From Candidatus Sulfopaludibacter sp. SbA3 (GTDB lineage: Bacteria > Acidobacteriota > Terriglobia > Bryobacterales > Bryobacteraceae), in contig CAMDKT010000026.1 in the NCBI GenBank assembly GCA_945900935.1, positions 1 to 19,692 on the forward strand: a stretch of 19,692 nucleotides of DNA. Direction: 5' to 3'. The number at the start of each line of letters is the position of its first letter. The first letter of the stretch is position 1. Shown piece after piece: positions 6,944 to 16,545 of the stretch. The notes under the pieces are model-generated. The model was not told where the DNA came from. It made no database searches and saw only the letters and a list, made by a program, of their open reading frames with translations. Made by a program: the position numbers and the translations under genes.

Positions 6944-9900
6944 TTAGAAGAACATTTTAAGCGCAAACCGAATCTCACGTTCGCCGGAAGCGCCGAGGAC
7001 TTCGGTGTAGCCGTTGAGGGCGCGGATGGAGCCATCGGGGTTGCGGGTGAGGTTGGAGACAGTCGCGCCGGGGTTGTTGAAGCGCGGCGTGTTGGTGATG
7101 CTGAAGGACTCGGCGCGGAATTGGAGCTTCACTTTTTCGGTGATCTGGAAGTTTCGGAAGAGGCTGGCGTCGAGTTGGAAGGAGCCGGGTCCGCGCATGG
7201 TGTTACGGCCCGTCGTGCCGTAACGAACGGCGGTGACGGGGGCGAAGGCGTTGGGGTTAAACCAGCTCTGACCGGGGCCGACGTTGCCGAGGACCTTTAC
7301 TTCGGAGAGGATCTGGTCGGCGGTCTGCGTGTTGCCGGGGGCGTTGAGGGACGTGCCGACAGTGCCGACGGAGAAGGGCGTGCCCGTGTAAATGCTCATG
7401 ACGCCGTTGGTTTGCCAGCCGCCAAGGAGCCAGGAGGCGGGACCGGCGGTTAGCATCTTCTTCCCTTTGCCGAAGGGAAGTTCGTAGACGCTGTAGACCT
7501 GCAGGTTGTGGGTTCGGTCAAAACCGGCGACGGCACGATTGCGGCCCCAGTCGCTGGGGGTATTCCAGGCGAGACCGGAGTCGTTGTTGTCGTTGAAGTT
7601 GATGGCCTTGGACCAGGTGTAGGAGAGGCCGAACATGCCGCTGCCGGCGAACTGGCGGCGCAACTGGGTTTGTAGCGAGTTGTAGTTGGAAGTGCTGAAT
7701 GGTGTGTAGAGGCTGATGTTGCCGATGCGGCCGGGGTACAGAAGCGCCAGTGCGCGGCCGGCATTGCCAGTACCGGGGGTGGCGGCGTTGATGTTGATGA
7801 TGGCCGTTTGGCGAATGGCGCGGGTGCCTACAAAGCCTGCCTGAAGGTTGAAGCCGGCACCGATTTCGCGTTGAATAGTGAAGTTGAACGACTGGATGTA
7901 GCCACGGTTGAACTTCGCGGGGAACGTCGTGGTGCCGACGGCGAGAGGAAGGTCGATGACGCCTTGATTGAGCGCGGGACCGACGACTTCGGGGATGCCG
8001 ATGCGCAAGGTTCCGGCGTTTTGAAAGGTGGATGCGCCGGTGAATTGGGAGGAGATTGTGGCGGGGTAAGAGTCGCGCATGCGGCGGAAGGAATCGGGGT
8101 CGACGCTGATGCCGTAGCCGACGCGGAAGACGGTCTTTTCATTGGCGCGATAGGCGATGCCGAGGCGCGGGGCGAGTTGGCCGATGCCGACATCGACACC
8201 GGTATCGGTGGGGGTGGTGCCAACGCCGCCGACGAGGACTTTGTCGGTTGTGGGGTCGTAGCGTTCACCGCCGCGGTGGTCGCGGGTGGCGAAGGGGTAT
8301 TTTTCAAAGCGAGTGCCGTAGTTGATGGTCAGCTTGCGATTGACAGCCCAACTATCGCGGATGTAGAAGCCGTAGCCTGGCATGCGGACGGCGGCGGGGT
8401 TGACGTATTGGACGTCCTTGCCCATACCGAACGGGAGGCCGAGGAGGAAGTCGGAAAAGCCGTTGAAGGCATTGGAACCAAGGGCTCCGGGGGCGTTGAG
8501 AACGGTGAGGCCGCCGGTGAAATTGAACCCGCCACGCGGGCCGAAGGCGGCCTGGGGCTGGAAGTGGTTGATGGTGTAGTAGGTGTATTCGCCGCCGAAT
8601 CGCAGGGAGTGCGCGCCGCGAATGACGCTGACATTGGCGGTGGCGGAGTATTGGTTATCGCGGAAGAGGAAGGGGTTGGAGACGTTGGGATTGCCGATGG
8701 CGGAGAAGCCGCTGATGTTGAAGCGGGGATAGCCGCTTTGGAGGCGATCGCTGCCGTTGGTGCCGGGGATTTTTAGTGTATCGAGACCGTGGTTGACGCC
8801 GAGGTCGATGTTTTCAGCGGAGATGCGCTGGCGGGTGAAGCCAATGTTGGCATCGAAAAGGATGGTGGGGCTGAGCGTGTAAGTGCCGCCGATAGCCGCG
8901 GTTTGAATGAAGCCGGGGGCCTTGCCGGGCTGGCCGCCTGTGAGGGCGTCACCGAGAGCTTTCTCAAGCGACGGCGGATCGAAGATATCGCTGGGCGAGA
9001 AGCTGTAGCGGCCGAAAACGGAGGATTTGTCGGTGGGGTTGTAGTTCACTTTGAAGTCGGCGTTATCGCGGTTGAAGATGTAGGTGCCGGTGGCGAGATA
9101 GTTCGACGGAAAGACGGGGAGATTTGGATTCGGGATGAGGGCGGTCATGATGGCCGAGGCCGAATCGAAGCGGCTGGCGGGGATGCGGCTGTTGGGGAAG
9201 ACGGCGCGGCCGGTGCCATTGGCAGCGCCGGTGGCGGGGTCATAAATGTTGGTGCCCGAAGCGGAGAAATCGCCTTGGCGGAGCGAGGCATTGGGGACGG
9301 TGCGGAAGGCGGAAGCGAAGCGTCGGCGGGTGGTGCGTTCCCAATCGGCGAAGAAGAAGAGTTTGTTCTTTACGATGGGTCCGCCGATGGTGCCGCCGAA
9401 TTGATTGAGGAGATTTTTGGGCAGTTGGGGAGCGGTGAAGAAAAAGTTACGGGCCTGAACTTTTGAGTTGGTGTGGTACCAGTGGCCGGAGCCGTGGAAT
9501 TCGTTGGTGCCGGATTTGATGGAGACATTGATGGCTGCGCCGCCGGCCATGCCTTGTTCGGCGTCGAAGGAGTTGGAGACGAGGTTGACGGCTTCGATGG
9601 CTTCGGCGGGCGGGACGTAGGCGATGATGTGAGGGAGCCAGGGGTAGCTTACTGTCGCGCCATCGAGGCGGGTGTTGTTGTTGGAATAGGACGCGCCGTT
9701 GACGTTGGTGCCAAGGGAGCGCTGGGGGTTGCCGGCGTCGGAGTGGAGTTCGGCGGGCGGCGAAAAGCCGGGGAGAAGTTTGTAGAGATTCTGGAAGTTA
9801 CGACCTTGCGCGCCGCCAAAGGGGAGGTTCATGACCTGCGTTTTGGTGATCTGATTATTGACGTCGGCTCGGTCGGTTTGGAGGGAGAGGGCGGAGGCGC

Positions 9901-10249
9901 TGATGGTGACAGATTCGCTGACCTGGGCGACTTGGAGGCGGGCGTCGATGCGGCGGATGGTGTTGGTGAGAATGGTCACGCCCTCCTGGACGACGGTGCC
10001 AAAGGAGGGAGCGGAGATGGTTACCTTGTAGGAGCCGGCTTGGAGATCGTTGATTTGGAAGGCGCCGCGTTCATCGGAGGTTGTTTGGCGGCCGACGCCG
10101 GTGGAAGTGTTGACGGCTTCGATTTTGGCGTTGGGGACGACGGCGTTGGAGGCATCGACGACGGAGCCGGTGAGTGTACCGTAGAGTACCTGGGCGAAGG
10201 AGGCGGGAGATGTGAATGAAAGAGCGATAAGCAAGACGGCGAGACGCAT
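6944..10249 (-). CDS. TonB-dependent receptor, Oar-like, with carboxypeptidase-regulatory-like domain
   Basis: 1101 residues from the chosen ATG at 10249, which begins a clean signal peptide (MRLAVLLIALSF to SFAQ). A TTG seven codons upstream would add MRYDWDT, weakening the signal peptide. GGGA sits a few bases before the ATG. The protein has a carboxypeptidase-regulatory-like domain (~22-105: YGTLTGSVVDASNAVVPNAKI), a plug (~115-260: NTRLDGATVSYPW, GGAAINVSIKSGTNEFHG) and a beta-barrel ending in ALKMFF. The plug-to-barrel junction QLPKNLLNQFGGTIGGPIVKNKLFFFADWE is the standard block of this family. It likely sits in the outer membrane and imports an unknown ligand using TonB-ExbBD, which is not encoded here. 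It is divergent from a second receptor only 41 bp away, which suggests shared control. The substrate cannot be predicted. Confidence 0.92.
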   Translation of the reverse strand: MRLAVLLIALSFTSPASFAQVLYGTLTGSVVDASNAVVPNAKIEAVNTSTGVGRQTTSDERGAFQINDLQAGSYKVTISAPSFGTVVQEGVTILTNTIRRIDARLQVAQVSESVTISASALSLQTDRADVNNQITKTQVMNLPFGGAQGRNFQNLYKLLPGFSPPAELHSDAGNPQRSLGTNVNGASYSNNNTRLDGATVSYPWLPHIIAYVPPAEAIEAVNLVSNSFDAEQGMAGGAAINVSIKSGTNEFHGSGHWYHTNSKVQARNFFFTAPQLPKNLLNQFGGTIGGPIVKNKLFFFADWERTTRRRFASAFRTVPNASLRQGDFSASGTNIYDPATGAANGTGRAVFPNSRIPASRFDSASAIMTALIPNPNLPVFPSNYLATGTYIFNRDNADFKVNYNPTDKSSVFGRYSFSPSDIFDPPSLEKALGDALTGGQPGKAPGFIQTAAIGGTYTLSPTILFDANIGFTRQRISAENIDLGVNHGLDTLKIPGTNGSDRLQSGYPRFNISGFSAIGNPNVSNPFLFRDNQYSATANVSVIRGAHSLRFGGEYTYYTINHFQPQAAFGPRGGFNFTGGLTVLNAPGALGSNAFNGFSDFLLGLPFGMGKDVQYVNPAAVRMPGYGFYIRDSWAVNRKLTINYGTRFEKYPFATRDHRGGERYDPTTDKVLVGGVGTTPTDTGVDVGIGQLAPRLGIAYRANEKTVFRVGYGISVDPDSFRRMRDSYPATISSQFTGASTFQNAGTLRIGIPEVVGPALNQGVIDLPLAVGTTTFPAKFNRGYIQSFNFTIQREIGAGFNLQAGFVGTRAIRQTAIININAATPGTGNAGRALALLYPGRIGNISLYTPFSTSNYNSLQTQLRRQFAGSGMFGLSYTWSKAINFNDNNDSGLAWNTPSDWGRNRAVAGFDRTHNLQVYSVYELPFGKGKKMLTAGPASWLLGGWQTNGVMSIYTGTPFSVGTVGTSLNAPGNTQTADQILSEVKVLGNVGPGQSWFNPNAFAPVTAVRYGTTGRNTMRGPGSFQLDASLFRNFQITEKVKLQFRAESFSITNTPRFNNPGATVSNLTRNPDGSIRALNGYTEVLGASGEREIRFALKMFF

Positions 10250-10290
10250 AGTGTCCCAATCGTATCGCAAATTGTGATTAACTCGTTCTC
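10250..10290. promoter_or_regulatory. 41-bp divergent promoter between two receptors
   Basis: This AT-richer gap is all that separates the two receptor start codons, so the promoters must overlap each other and possibly the coding starts. GGGA before the minus-strand ATG is a usable ribosome site. No Shine-Dalgarno-like purine run precedes the plus-strand ATG at 10291, so that mRNA may be leaderless or poorly translated. The AT-rich string ATTGTGATTAAC is the most promoter-like part. No operator was identified. Confidence 0.5.
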
Positions 10291-13200
10291 ATGTTTATCA
10301 GGGCTATTTCTTGGTTGGCGCTCGTTTTGACGCCATTGGCCGCGCAATCGATTACGGGTTCGCTGTCGGGTTCGGTGACGGACTCATCGGGGGGCGCGGT
10401 AGCCAACGCGAGCGCGAAGCTGCGGAGCGTGGCGACGGGATTTGAACGGACGGCGGCGACGAATGAGGCCGGCCGATTCTTCTTTGGATCGTTGCAGCCG
10501 GGGCCGTATACATTGGCCTTGGAAGCGCCGGGGTTCAAGCGATTGGAGCGGACGGGGATTCCCGTTTCGGCGGCGGAGACGCTGAATTTGAACGATCTGC
10601 GGCTGGAAGTGGGACAGGTTACCGATAGGGTGGAAGTGACGGCGCAGGGCGCGGTGGTGCAGACGCAAACGGCCGAGCGCGCGGGCGTGTTGACTTCGTC
10701 ACAAGTGGAAAATCTGGCGTTGAAGGGGCGGAATGTTACATCGCTCGTGTCGCTGTTGCCGGGTGTGGTGGATTTGGACGACCCGGATCAGTTGGCGACC
10801 AACTGGAATTTCAACGTGCAAGGCGGGCGGCGGAATTCGAACAATTTGACGATTGACGGGGCGACGGTGAATGCGATTGGGAACAACTTCAACGCGGTGG
10901 TTTCGGTGTCGATGGACGCGGTGGCGGAAGTGAAGGTGTTGCTGTCGAATTATCAGGCTGAGTACGGACGGATGTCGGGCGCGAATATCGTGATTGTGAC
11001 TAAGTCAGGAACGAAGGATTTTCATGGGCTGGCGTCGTACTTCAAGCGCAACGAGGTTTTGAACGCGAATGACTTTTTCAATAATCGGCTGGGGCGCGTG
11101 CGGCCGCGGTACCGGTTTGACACTTGGAACTATCAGTTGGGCGGGCCGGTGTATCTTCCTGGGAAGTTCAATACAAACAAGGACAAGCTGTTTTTCTTCT
11201 GGAGCCAGGAGTTCTGGCCGCTGACGATTCCGACGCCGCTGAGCCAGTTGACGGTGCCGACGGCGCTGGAGCGCGCGGGTAATTTCTCGCAGTCGGCGGA
11301 TGTGAATAACGCGCTGATCCCGGTGCGCGATCCGTTCAACGGGAATGTGCCGTTCGCGGGAAATGTGATTCCGGCGAACCGGCTGGACGCTAATGGGCTG
11401 GCGCTATTGAAAGTGTTGCCGCCGCCCAATTTTACGGACCGGTCGATATCGCGCGGGAACTTTAACTACGTGTTTCAGGACCTGCCGCGGGTACCGAAGC
11501 GGACGGATACGTTTAAGGCGGATTGGAACTACAATCCGTCGAATCTGTTCACGTTCGGTTATACGCGACGCGACGATATTAACGATGGGAAGATTGGGAT
11601 TCCGGCGGGGGCGGGGAATTATGATGTGGTGCGGCAGCGGTCGGAGAACAAGGGGAAATTGTTTTTGGGGCGGTATCAGAAGATTGTTTCGCCGACTTTG
11701 ATCAATGAATTTAACGGGTCGTACTCGACGCGGCCGTTGAACAACGTGATTGCCGACGCGGATTTGAAGACGATTCAGCGGGACGCAATTGGGTTCAAGC
11801 TGGGCCAATTGAGCGCGGCGGATAATCCGCTGGGGATCATGCCGAATACGAGTTTTGGCGGCGTGCCCAATCCGGCGCAGGTTAACTTCGATGGGCGGAC
11901 GCCGCTGCAAACGACGCACGAGATCATCTCCATTTCGAACAACTTGAGCAAGACGTTCACGACGCATACATTAAAGCTGGGCTTCTATTTTGACCGGCTG
12001 TGGGCGGAGAACCAGGCGACGGCGGGCGCGTTCAACGGGGCGTTCAACTTTGGCCGGAATGTGAACAATCCGCTGGATACGAATTATGCGTATTCGAACG
12101 CGGCGCTGGGGGTTTACAACCAGTACGACGAGCCGAAGGGCCGGCCGTTTCCGGTGAACATCGCGACGAACACGGAATGGTTCGCGCAGGATACGTGGCG
12201 GGTGACGAAGCGGTTCTCGTTGGATTTGGGCGCGCGATTTCATTGGCTGCCGCAATCGACGATTGTGGGTGATCGGCTGGCGGGATTTTCGGCTGCGGCG
12301 TTTAGCGCCGCGGACACAGTGCGGCTGATTGAGCCGTTTTTGCAAGGGACGACGCGCGTGGGGCGGAACCCGAATACGGGGCAGATCGTGCCGGGGACGC
12401 TCATTGGCGCGATCGCGCCCGGTCGAGGGAACCCGGCGAACGGGATGATTTCCAGTGTGACGGATAAGGCGGTGCCGGGCGCGTTGATGAAAGATCCGCG
12501 GGTGCAATTCGCGCCGCGCGTGGGCTTTGCGTGGGATGTGGCGGGGAACGGAAAAACGTCGGTGCGCGGCGGGTTTGGCATTTTTTATAACCGCATGTCG
12601 CATGGCGTGGTGCTGACGGATTTCAGCGTGCAGCCACCGTTGGTGGAGCGGCCGACATTATTCTTTGGGCAGATGGCGAATCTATTGGGATCGAGCGGGA
12701 CGCTTTTCCCGGCGAGCGTGTTTGGACTGGATATGAATGCGAAGGTGCCGCGGGTGATGAATTTCTCGTTTTCGGTGCAGCGCGATGTGGGGATGAACAC
12801 GATTGTGGACGTGGCGTATGTCGGGGCGTTGGGGCGGCATTTGCTGTGGCAGCGGAATCTGAATGCCATTCCATTCGGGACAAATTTCAGCGCGGCGGCG
12901 TTGGACCGGACGACGAATCGGCCGTTGCCGCCGGCGTTTTTGCGACCGTATCCTGGGTATGGCGACATCAATTTGCGGGAGCCGGCGGGGTCGTCGAATT
13001 ATCATTCGCTGCAGATGTCGGCGAACCGGCGGTTTGCGTCGCGGTTGCAGTTCGGGGTTTCGTATACGTGGTCGAAATCGTTGGACTACAACTCCGATGA
13101 TGGGAACGCCGTTTCGGTGCTGGTGCCGGTGCGGGTTTGGAATTATGGGTTGTCGTCGTATGACCGGACGCATGTGTTGAAGGCGAATTGGATTTACGAT

Positions 13201-13722
13201 TTGCCGAAGTGGCGGGGGGCTCCTTCATTGATGAGCATGGTGGTGAACGACTGGCAGATGTCGGGGATTGCGACGTTTTCGGGCGGCGCTCCATTGGGGG
13301 TTGGGTTTGCTCAGGTGGTTGCGACAGATATCACGGGATCGCCGACGGACGGAGCGCGGATTGTTGTGACGGGGAATCCGGTGCTGGCTCGCGGGGACCG
13401 GACGTTTTCGCGGTACTTCGATACGACTGTGTTCGCGGCGCCGGCGGTGGGGACGATTGGGAATTCGGCACGGACGGTGATTCGCGGGCCGGGGACGCAC
13501 AATTGGGATCTGACGGCGTATAAGAGTTTTGCTTATAAGGAGCGCGTTCGGACGCAGTTTCGGGCGGAGTTTTATAACGCGTTTAACCATACGCAGTGGA
13601 CGTCGCTGGATACGACGGCGCGGTTCGACGCGGTGGGCCGGCAGGTGAATACGCAGTTGGGGCAAGTGACGGCGACGCGGCCGGCGCGGCGGGTGCAGTT
13701 GGTATTGCGGGTTGTGTTTTGA
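10291..13722 (+). CDS. TonB-dependent receptor, Oar-like, with carboxypeptidase-regulatory-like domain
   Basis: 1143 residues. A signal peptide (MFIRAISWLALVLTPLAAQ) is followed by the regulatory-like beta-sandwich (~22-105: GSLSGSVTDSSGGAVANASA, then AGRFFFGSLQPGPYTLALEA). The plug (~115-265) contains NNLTIDGATVNAIG and NIVIVTKSGTKDFHG, then the barrel starts with NYQLGGPVYLP and DKLFFFWSQE. The C terminus is VQLVLRVVF, with the terminal Phe. Compared with the neighbouring receptors the plug lacks the long post-plug insert, and the barrel sequence is clearly different, so this is not a recent duplication. It shares a 41-bp divergent promoter with the minus-strand receptor. Its TGA stop is the first part of a GATCAT repeat that runs into the vapB start, so vapBC may be co-transcribed with it. 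Ligand unknown. Confidence 0.92.
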   Translation: MFIRAISWLALVLTPLAAQSITGSLSGSVTDSSGGAVANASAKLRSVATGFERTAATNEAGRFFFGSLQPGPYTLALEAPGFKRLERTGIPVSAAETLNLNDLRLEVGQVTDRVEVTAQGAVVQTQTAERAGVLTSSQVENLALKGRNVTSLVSLLPGVVDLDDPDQLATNWNFNVQGGRRNSNNLTIDGATVNAIGNNFNAVVSVSMDAVAEVKVLLSNYQAEYGRMSGANIVIVTKSGTKDFHGLASYFKRNEVLNANDFFNNRLGRVRPRYRFDTWNYQLGGPVYLPGKFNTNKDKLFFFWSQEFWPLTIPTPLSQLTVPTALERAGNFSQSADVNNALIPVRDPFNGNVPFAGNVIPANRLDANGLALLKVLPPPNFTDRSISRGNFNYVFQDLPRVPKRTDTFKADWNYNPSNLFTFGYTRRDDINDGKIGIPAGAGNYDVVRQRSENKGKLFLGRYQKIVSPTLINEFNGSYSTRPLNNVIADADLKTIQRDAIGFKLGQLSAADNPLGIMPNTSFGGVPNPAQVNFDGRTPLQTTHEIISISNNLSKTFTTHTLKLGFYFDRLWAENQATAGAFNGAFNFGRNVNNPLDTNYAYSNAALGVYNQYDEPKGRPFPVNIATNTEWFAQDTWRVTKRFSLDLGARFHWLPQSTIVGDRLAGFSAAAFSAADTVRLIEPFLQGTTRVGRNPNTGQIVPGTLIGAIAPGRGNPANGMISSVTDKAVPGALMKDPRVQFAPRVGFAWDVAGNGKTSVRGGFGIFYNRMSHGVVLTDFSVQPPLVERPTLFFGQMANLLGSSGTLFPASVFGLDMNAKVPRVMNFSFSVQRDVGMNTIVDVAYVGALGRHLLWQRNLNAIPFGTNFSAAALDRTTNRPLPPAFLRPYPGYGDINLREPAGSSNYHSLQMSANRRFASRLQFGVSYTWSKSLDYNSDDGNAVSVLVPVRVWNYGLSSYDRTHVLKANWIYDLPKWRGAPSLMSMVVNDWQMSGIATFSGGAPLGVGFAQVVATDITGSPTDGARIVVTGNPVLARGDRTFSRYFDTTVFAAPAVGTIGNSARTVIRGPGTHNWDLTAYKSFAYKERVRTQFRAEFYNAFNHTQWTSLDTTARFDAVGRQVNTQLGQVTATRPARRVQLVLRVVF

Positions 13723-13758
13723 TCATGATCATGATCATGATATGATAATGATCATGAT
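13720..13758. repeat. GATCAT hexamer repeat, probable vapBC operator
   Basis: Three tandem GATCAT units start at 13721, followed by a degenerate stretch and a further ATGATCAT. TGATCA occurs at 13720, 13726, 13732 and 13749. Each ATGATCAT is its own reverse complement, so the tract is a run of palindromes. It overlaps the TGA stop of the receptor and all candidate vapB ATGs (13742, 13748, 13754). VapB-type antitoxins usually bind palindromic operators at their own start; this tract is in the right place. That role is inferred from position and symmetry. Confidence 0.6.
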
Positions 13759-14023
13759 TGCCCCAATACAAATCAGGAAGCCAGATGTGGTGCGGGATAT
13801 TCGGCTGTTGGCGGAGTTGATGCATCAGCCGATTACGGATGTGGTGGCGGAGGCGGTTCGGACGAAGTTGGGCATGGCGCAGCGGGCGAGGGAGGCGGAT
13901 ATTGCTGAGCGGTTGCGGCGGGTAGCGGAAATCCAGGAACGCATTGCTGCGCTACCAAGGATCGGGCCGCTGCTCACGGACGCGGATTTTTACGATGAGA
14001 ACGGATTGCCCATATGTCCGTAG
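13742..14023 (+). CDS. vapB: VapB-type antitoxin (Rv0623/PSK family)
   Basis: About 93 residues. The N-terminal QIRKPDVVRDIRLLAELMHQ followed by PITDVVAEAVRTKL is the ribbon-helix-helix DNA-binding pattern of the Rv0623-like antitoxins. A charged linker (READIAERLRRVAEIQERI) and a C-terminal toxin-binding tail (LTDADFYDENGLP) follow. Three in-frame ATGs lie in the GATCAT tract; 13742, 13748 and 13754 are all possible, and the family usually starts only a few residues before the first beta-strand, favouring the last two. An upstream start would add a His-Asp repeat translated from the tract and is rejected. No Shine-Dalgarno is present. The stop overlaps the vapC start by 10 bases. Expected role: neutralise VapC and repress the operon. 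Confidence 0.85.
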   Translation: MIMIMIAPIQIRKPDVVRDIRLLAELMHQPITDVVAEAVRTKLGMAQRAREADIAERLRRVAEIQERIAALPRIGPLLTDADFYDENGLPICP

Positions 14024-14406
14024 TCGTGGATGCGTCGGCAATCCTGGCGATCTATTTGAAGGAGCCGGACGCTGAGGCTTTCAAAGCTCGGATTACGGGC
14101 TCAATTTCGAAACTCATCAGCCCAGTGAATTACTGGGAAGTGATGGCCAGAGCGCGTTACTTGAATGGGCAAATGGGGGTAGCTGAAGCGGAGTTGCTAA
14201 TCGCCGAGCTGGGTGTTGCAATTGAACCCGTTAGTGTGGAGCAAGCGCTCACTGCCGTTGATGCGTTTGGTCGATTCGGCAAAGGGCATCCGGCGAAGTT
14301 GAACATGGGGGATTGTTTTGCGTACGCCTTGTCGAAGGCGACGGGCGCGCCATTGTTGTTCAAGGGCAACGACTTTCCGCAGACGGATGTTTCGGCGGCG
14401 ATCTAA
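14014..14406 (+). CDS. vapC: VapC-type PIN-domain toxin ribonuclease
   Basis: 130 residues, the usual VapC length. The PIN-domain acidic residues are visible: Asp6 (VVVDASAI), Glu42 (SPVNYWEVMAR), Asp100 (LNMGDCFAYALSKA) and a fourth at Asp120 (LLFKGNDFPQTD). These bind the divalent metal for single-strand RNA cleavage. The Gly-Asp-Cys-Phe-Ala-Tyr-Ala block and the LLFKGNDF strand are hallmark sequences of the family. It overlaps the antitoxin gene by 10 bases, so translation is probably coupled. RNA target (tRNA or rRNA) cannot be told. Active-site residues are intact, so it should be functional. Only 2 bases separate its stop from that of the convergent secA-like gene. Confidence 0.9.
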   Translation: MSVVVDASAILAIYLKEPDAEAFKARITGSISKLISPVNYWEVMARARYLNGQMGVAEAELLIAELGVAIEPVSVEQALTAVDAFGRFGKGHPAKLNMGDCFAYALSKATGAPLLFKGNDFPQTDVSAAI

Positions 14407-14408
14407 AG

Positions 14409-16334
<1,926 letters not shown>

Positions 16335-16346
<12 letters not shown>

Positions 16347-16401
16347 GTGGAAAATGCCGTTCAATCTGTGGAAATCTGGTGCCAGGCACCGGTTTTCCAC
16401 A
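16335..16401. promoter_or_regulatory. Cluster of DnaA-box-like 9-mers at the secA-like start
   Basis: Four 9-mers are seen in 67 bases. TGTGGATAA (16335-16343) is the exact complement of the DnaA box TTATCCACA. TGTGGAAAA (16346-16354) and TTTTCCACA (16393-16401) fit the relaxed TTWTNCACA consensus in opposite orientations. TGTGGAAAT (16367-16375) is one base off. They span the 5' end of the secA-like gene. They may bind DnaA as a transcriptional regulator, or be coincidental repeats belonging to RNA structure. The match to consensus is direct; binding is inferred. Confidence 0.4.
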
Positions 16402-16402
16402 G
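16366..16402. repeat. 37-bp imperfect palindrome upstream of the secA-like gene
   Basis: The outer arms CTGTGGAAA (16366-16374) and TTTCCACAG (16394-16402) are exact inverted copies. The inner arms GGTGCC (16378-16383) and GGCACC (16385-16390) are also exact, around a single central A. Only the 3-base spacers between outer and inner arms mismatch in part. On the minus-strand mRNA it folds into a hairpin just after the stop codon of the short leader ORF. The GGTGCCTGGCACC core resembles REP-type palindromes that are scattered in some genomes; I see no second copy in this window. Function unknown. Confidence 0.7.
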
Positions 16403-16403
16403 G

Positions 16404-16511
16404 TTAAGTGAGGGTTGCCGAGGCGTTGACGCTGATTCGACCGGCGGCTACCTTGATTTCGGCGTCGCCAGTCAACGGGAGCAGGAACAAGAGTAGGCAG
16501 AGTGCGCGCAT
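16404..16511 (-). CDS. Short secreted leader ORF upstream of the secA-like gene (35 aa)
   Basis: A 35-codon frame runs from ATG at 16511 to TAA at 16404-16406. The first 17 residues, MRALCLLLFLLPLTGDA, form an ideal signal peptide (short basic n-region, Leu-rich core, Gly-Asp-Ala before a cleavage site). The rest is EIKVAAGRISVNASATLT. It is in the same frame as the secA-like gene and ends 57 bases before its ATG, with the palindrome between. It occupies the space divergent to mazG once mazG is given its proper GTG start. No strong Shine-Dalgarno is visible. It may be a regulatory leader peptide (SecM-like in layout, not homologous), or the 5' remnant of a longer secreted protein: the mature part resembles the first strands of a secretin N-terminal (STN/AMIN-like) domain. 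Confidence 0.4.
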   Translation of the reverse strand: MRALCLLLFLLPLTGDAEIKVAAGRISVNASATLT

Positions 16512-16545
16512 ACCTGCATGTTACATTGAAAAGATAGCCTCCGCC
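16512..16545. promoter_or_regulatory. 34-bp divergent control region, leader/secA-like versus mazG
   Basis: Only 34 bases separate the leader ATG (minus) and the mazG GTG (plus). The AT-rich segment TTACATTGAAAAGATA holds candidate -10 hexamers in both directions (TATCTT on the minus strand). If promoters lie here, transcripts start very near or at the start codons. No ribosome-binding site stands out on the mazG side. Confidence 0.35.

Noticed and set aside
7808..9466. Long plus-strand open frames opposite the minus-strand receptor
   Set aside because: Low-complexity Ala/Gly/Asp/Glu/Val composition and exact antisense position to a recognisable TonB receptor; composition shadows.
13712..13741. 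vapB start upstream of the repeat giving a His-Asp repeat N terminus
   Set aside because: It would overlap the receptor's 3' end and add residues absent from the family; the repeat codes for them only by chance.
16408..16545. N-terminal extension of mazG to an ATG at 16408
   Set aside because: The 46 extra residues have no MazG similarity, and a GTG at 16546 gives the normal family length. The stretch instead holds the short minus-strand leader ORF.
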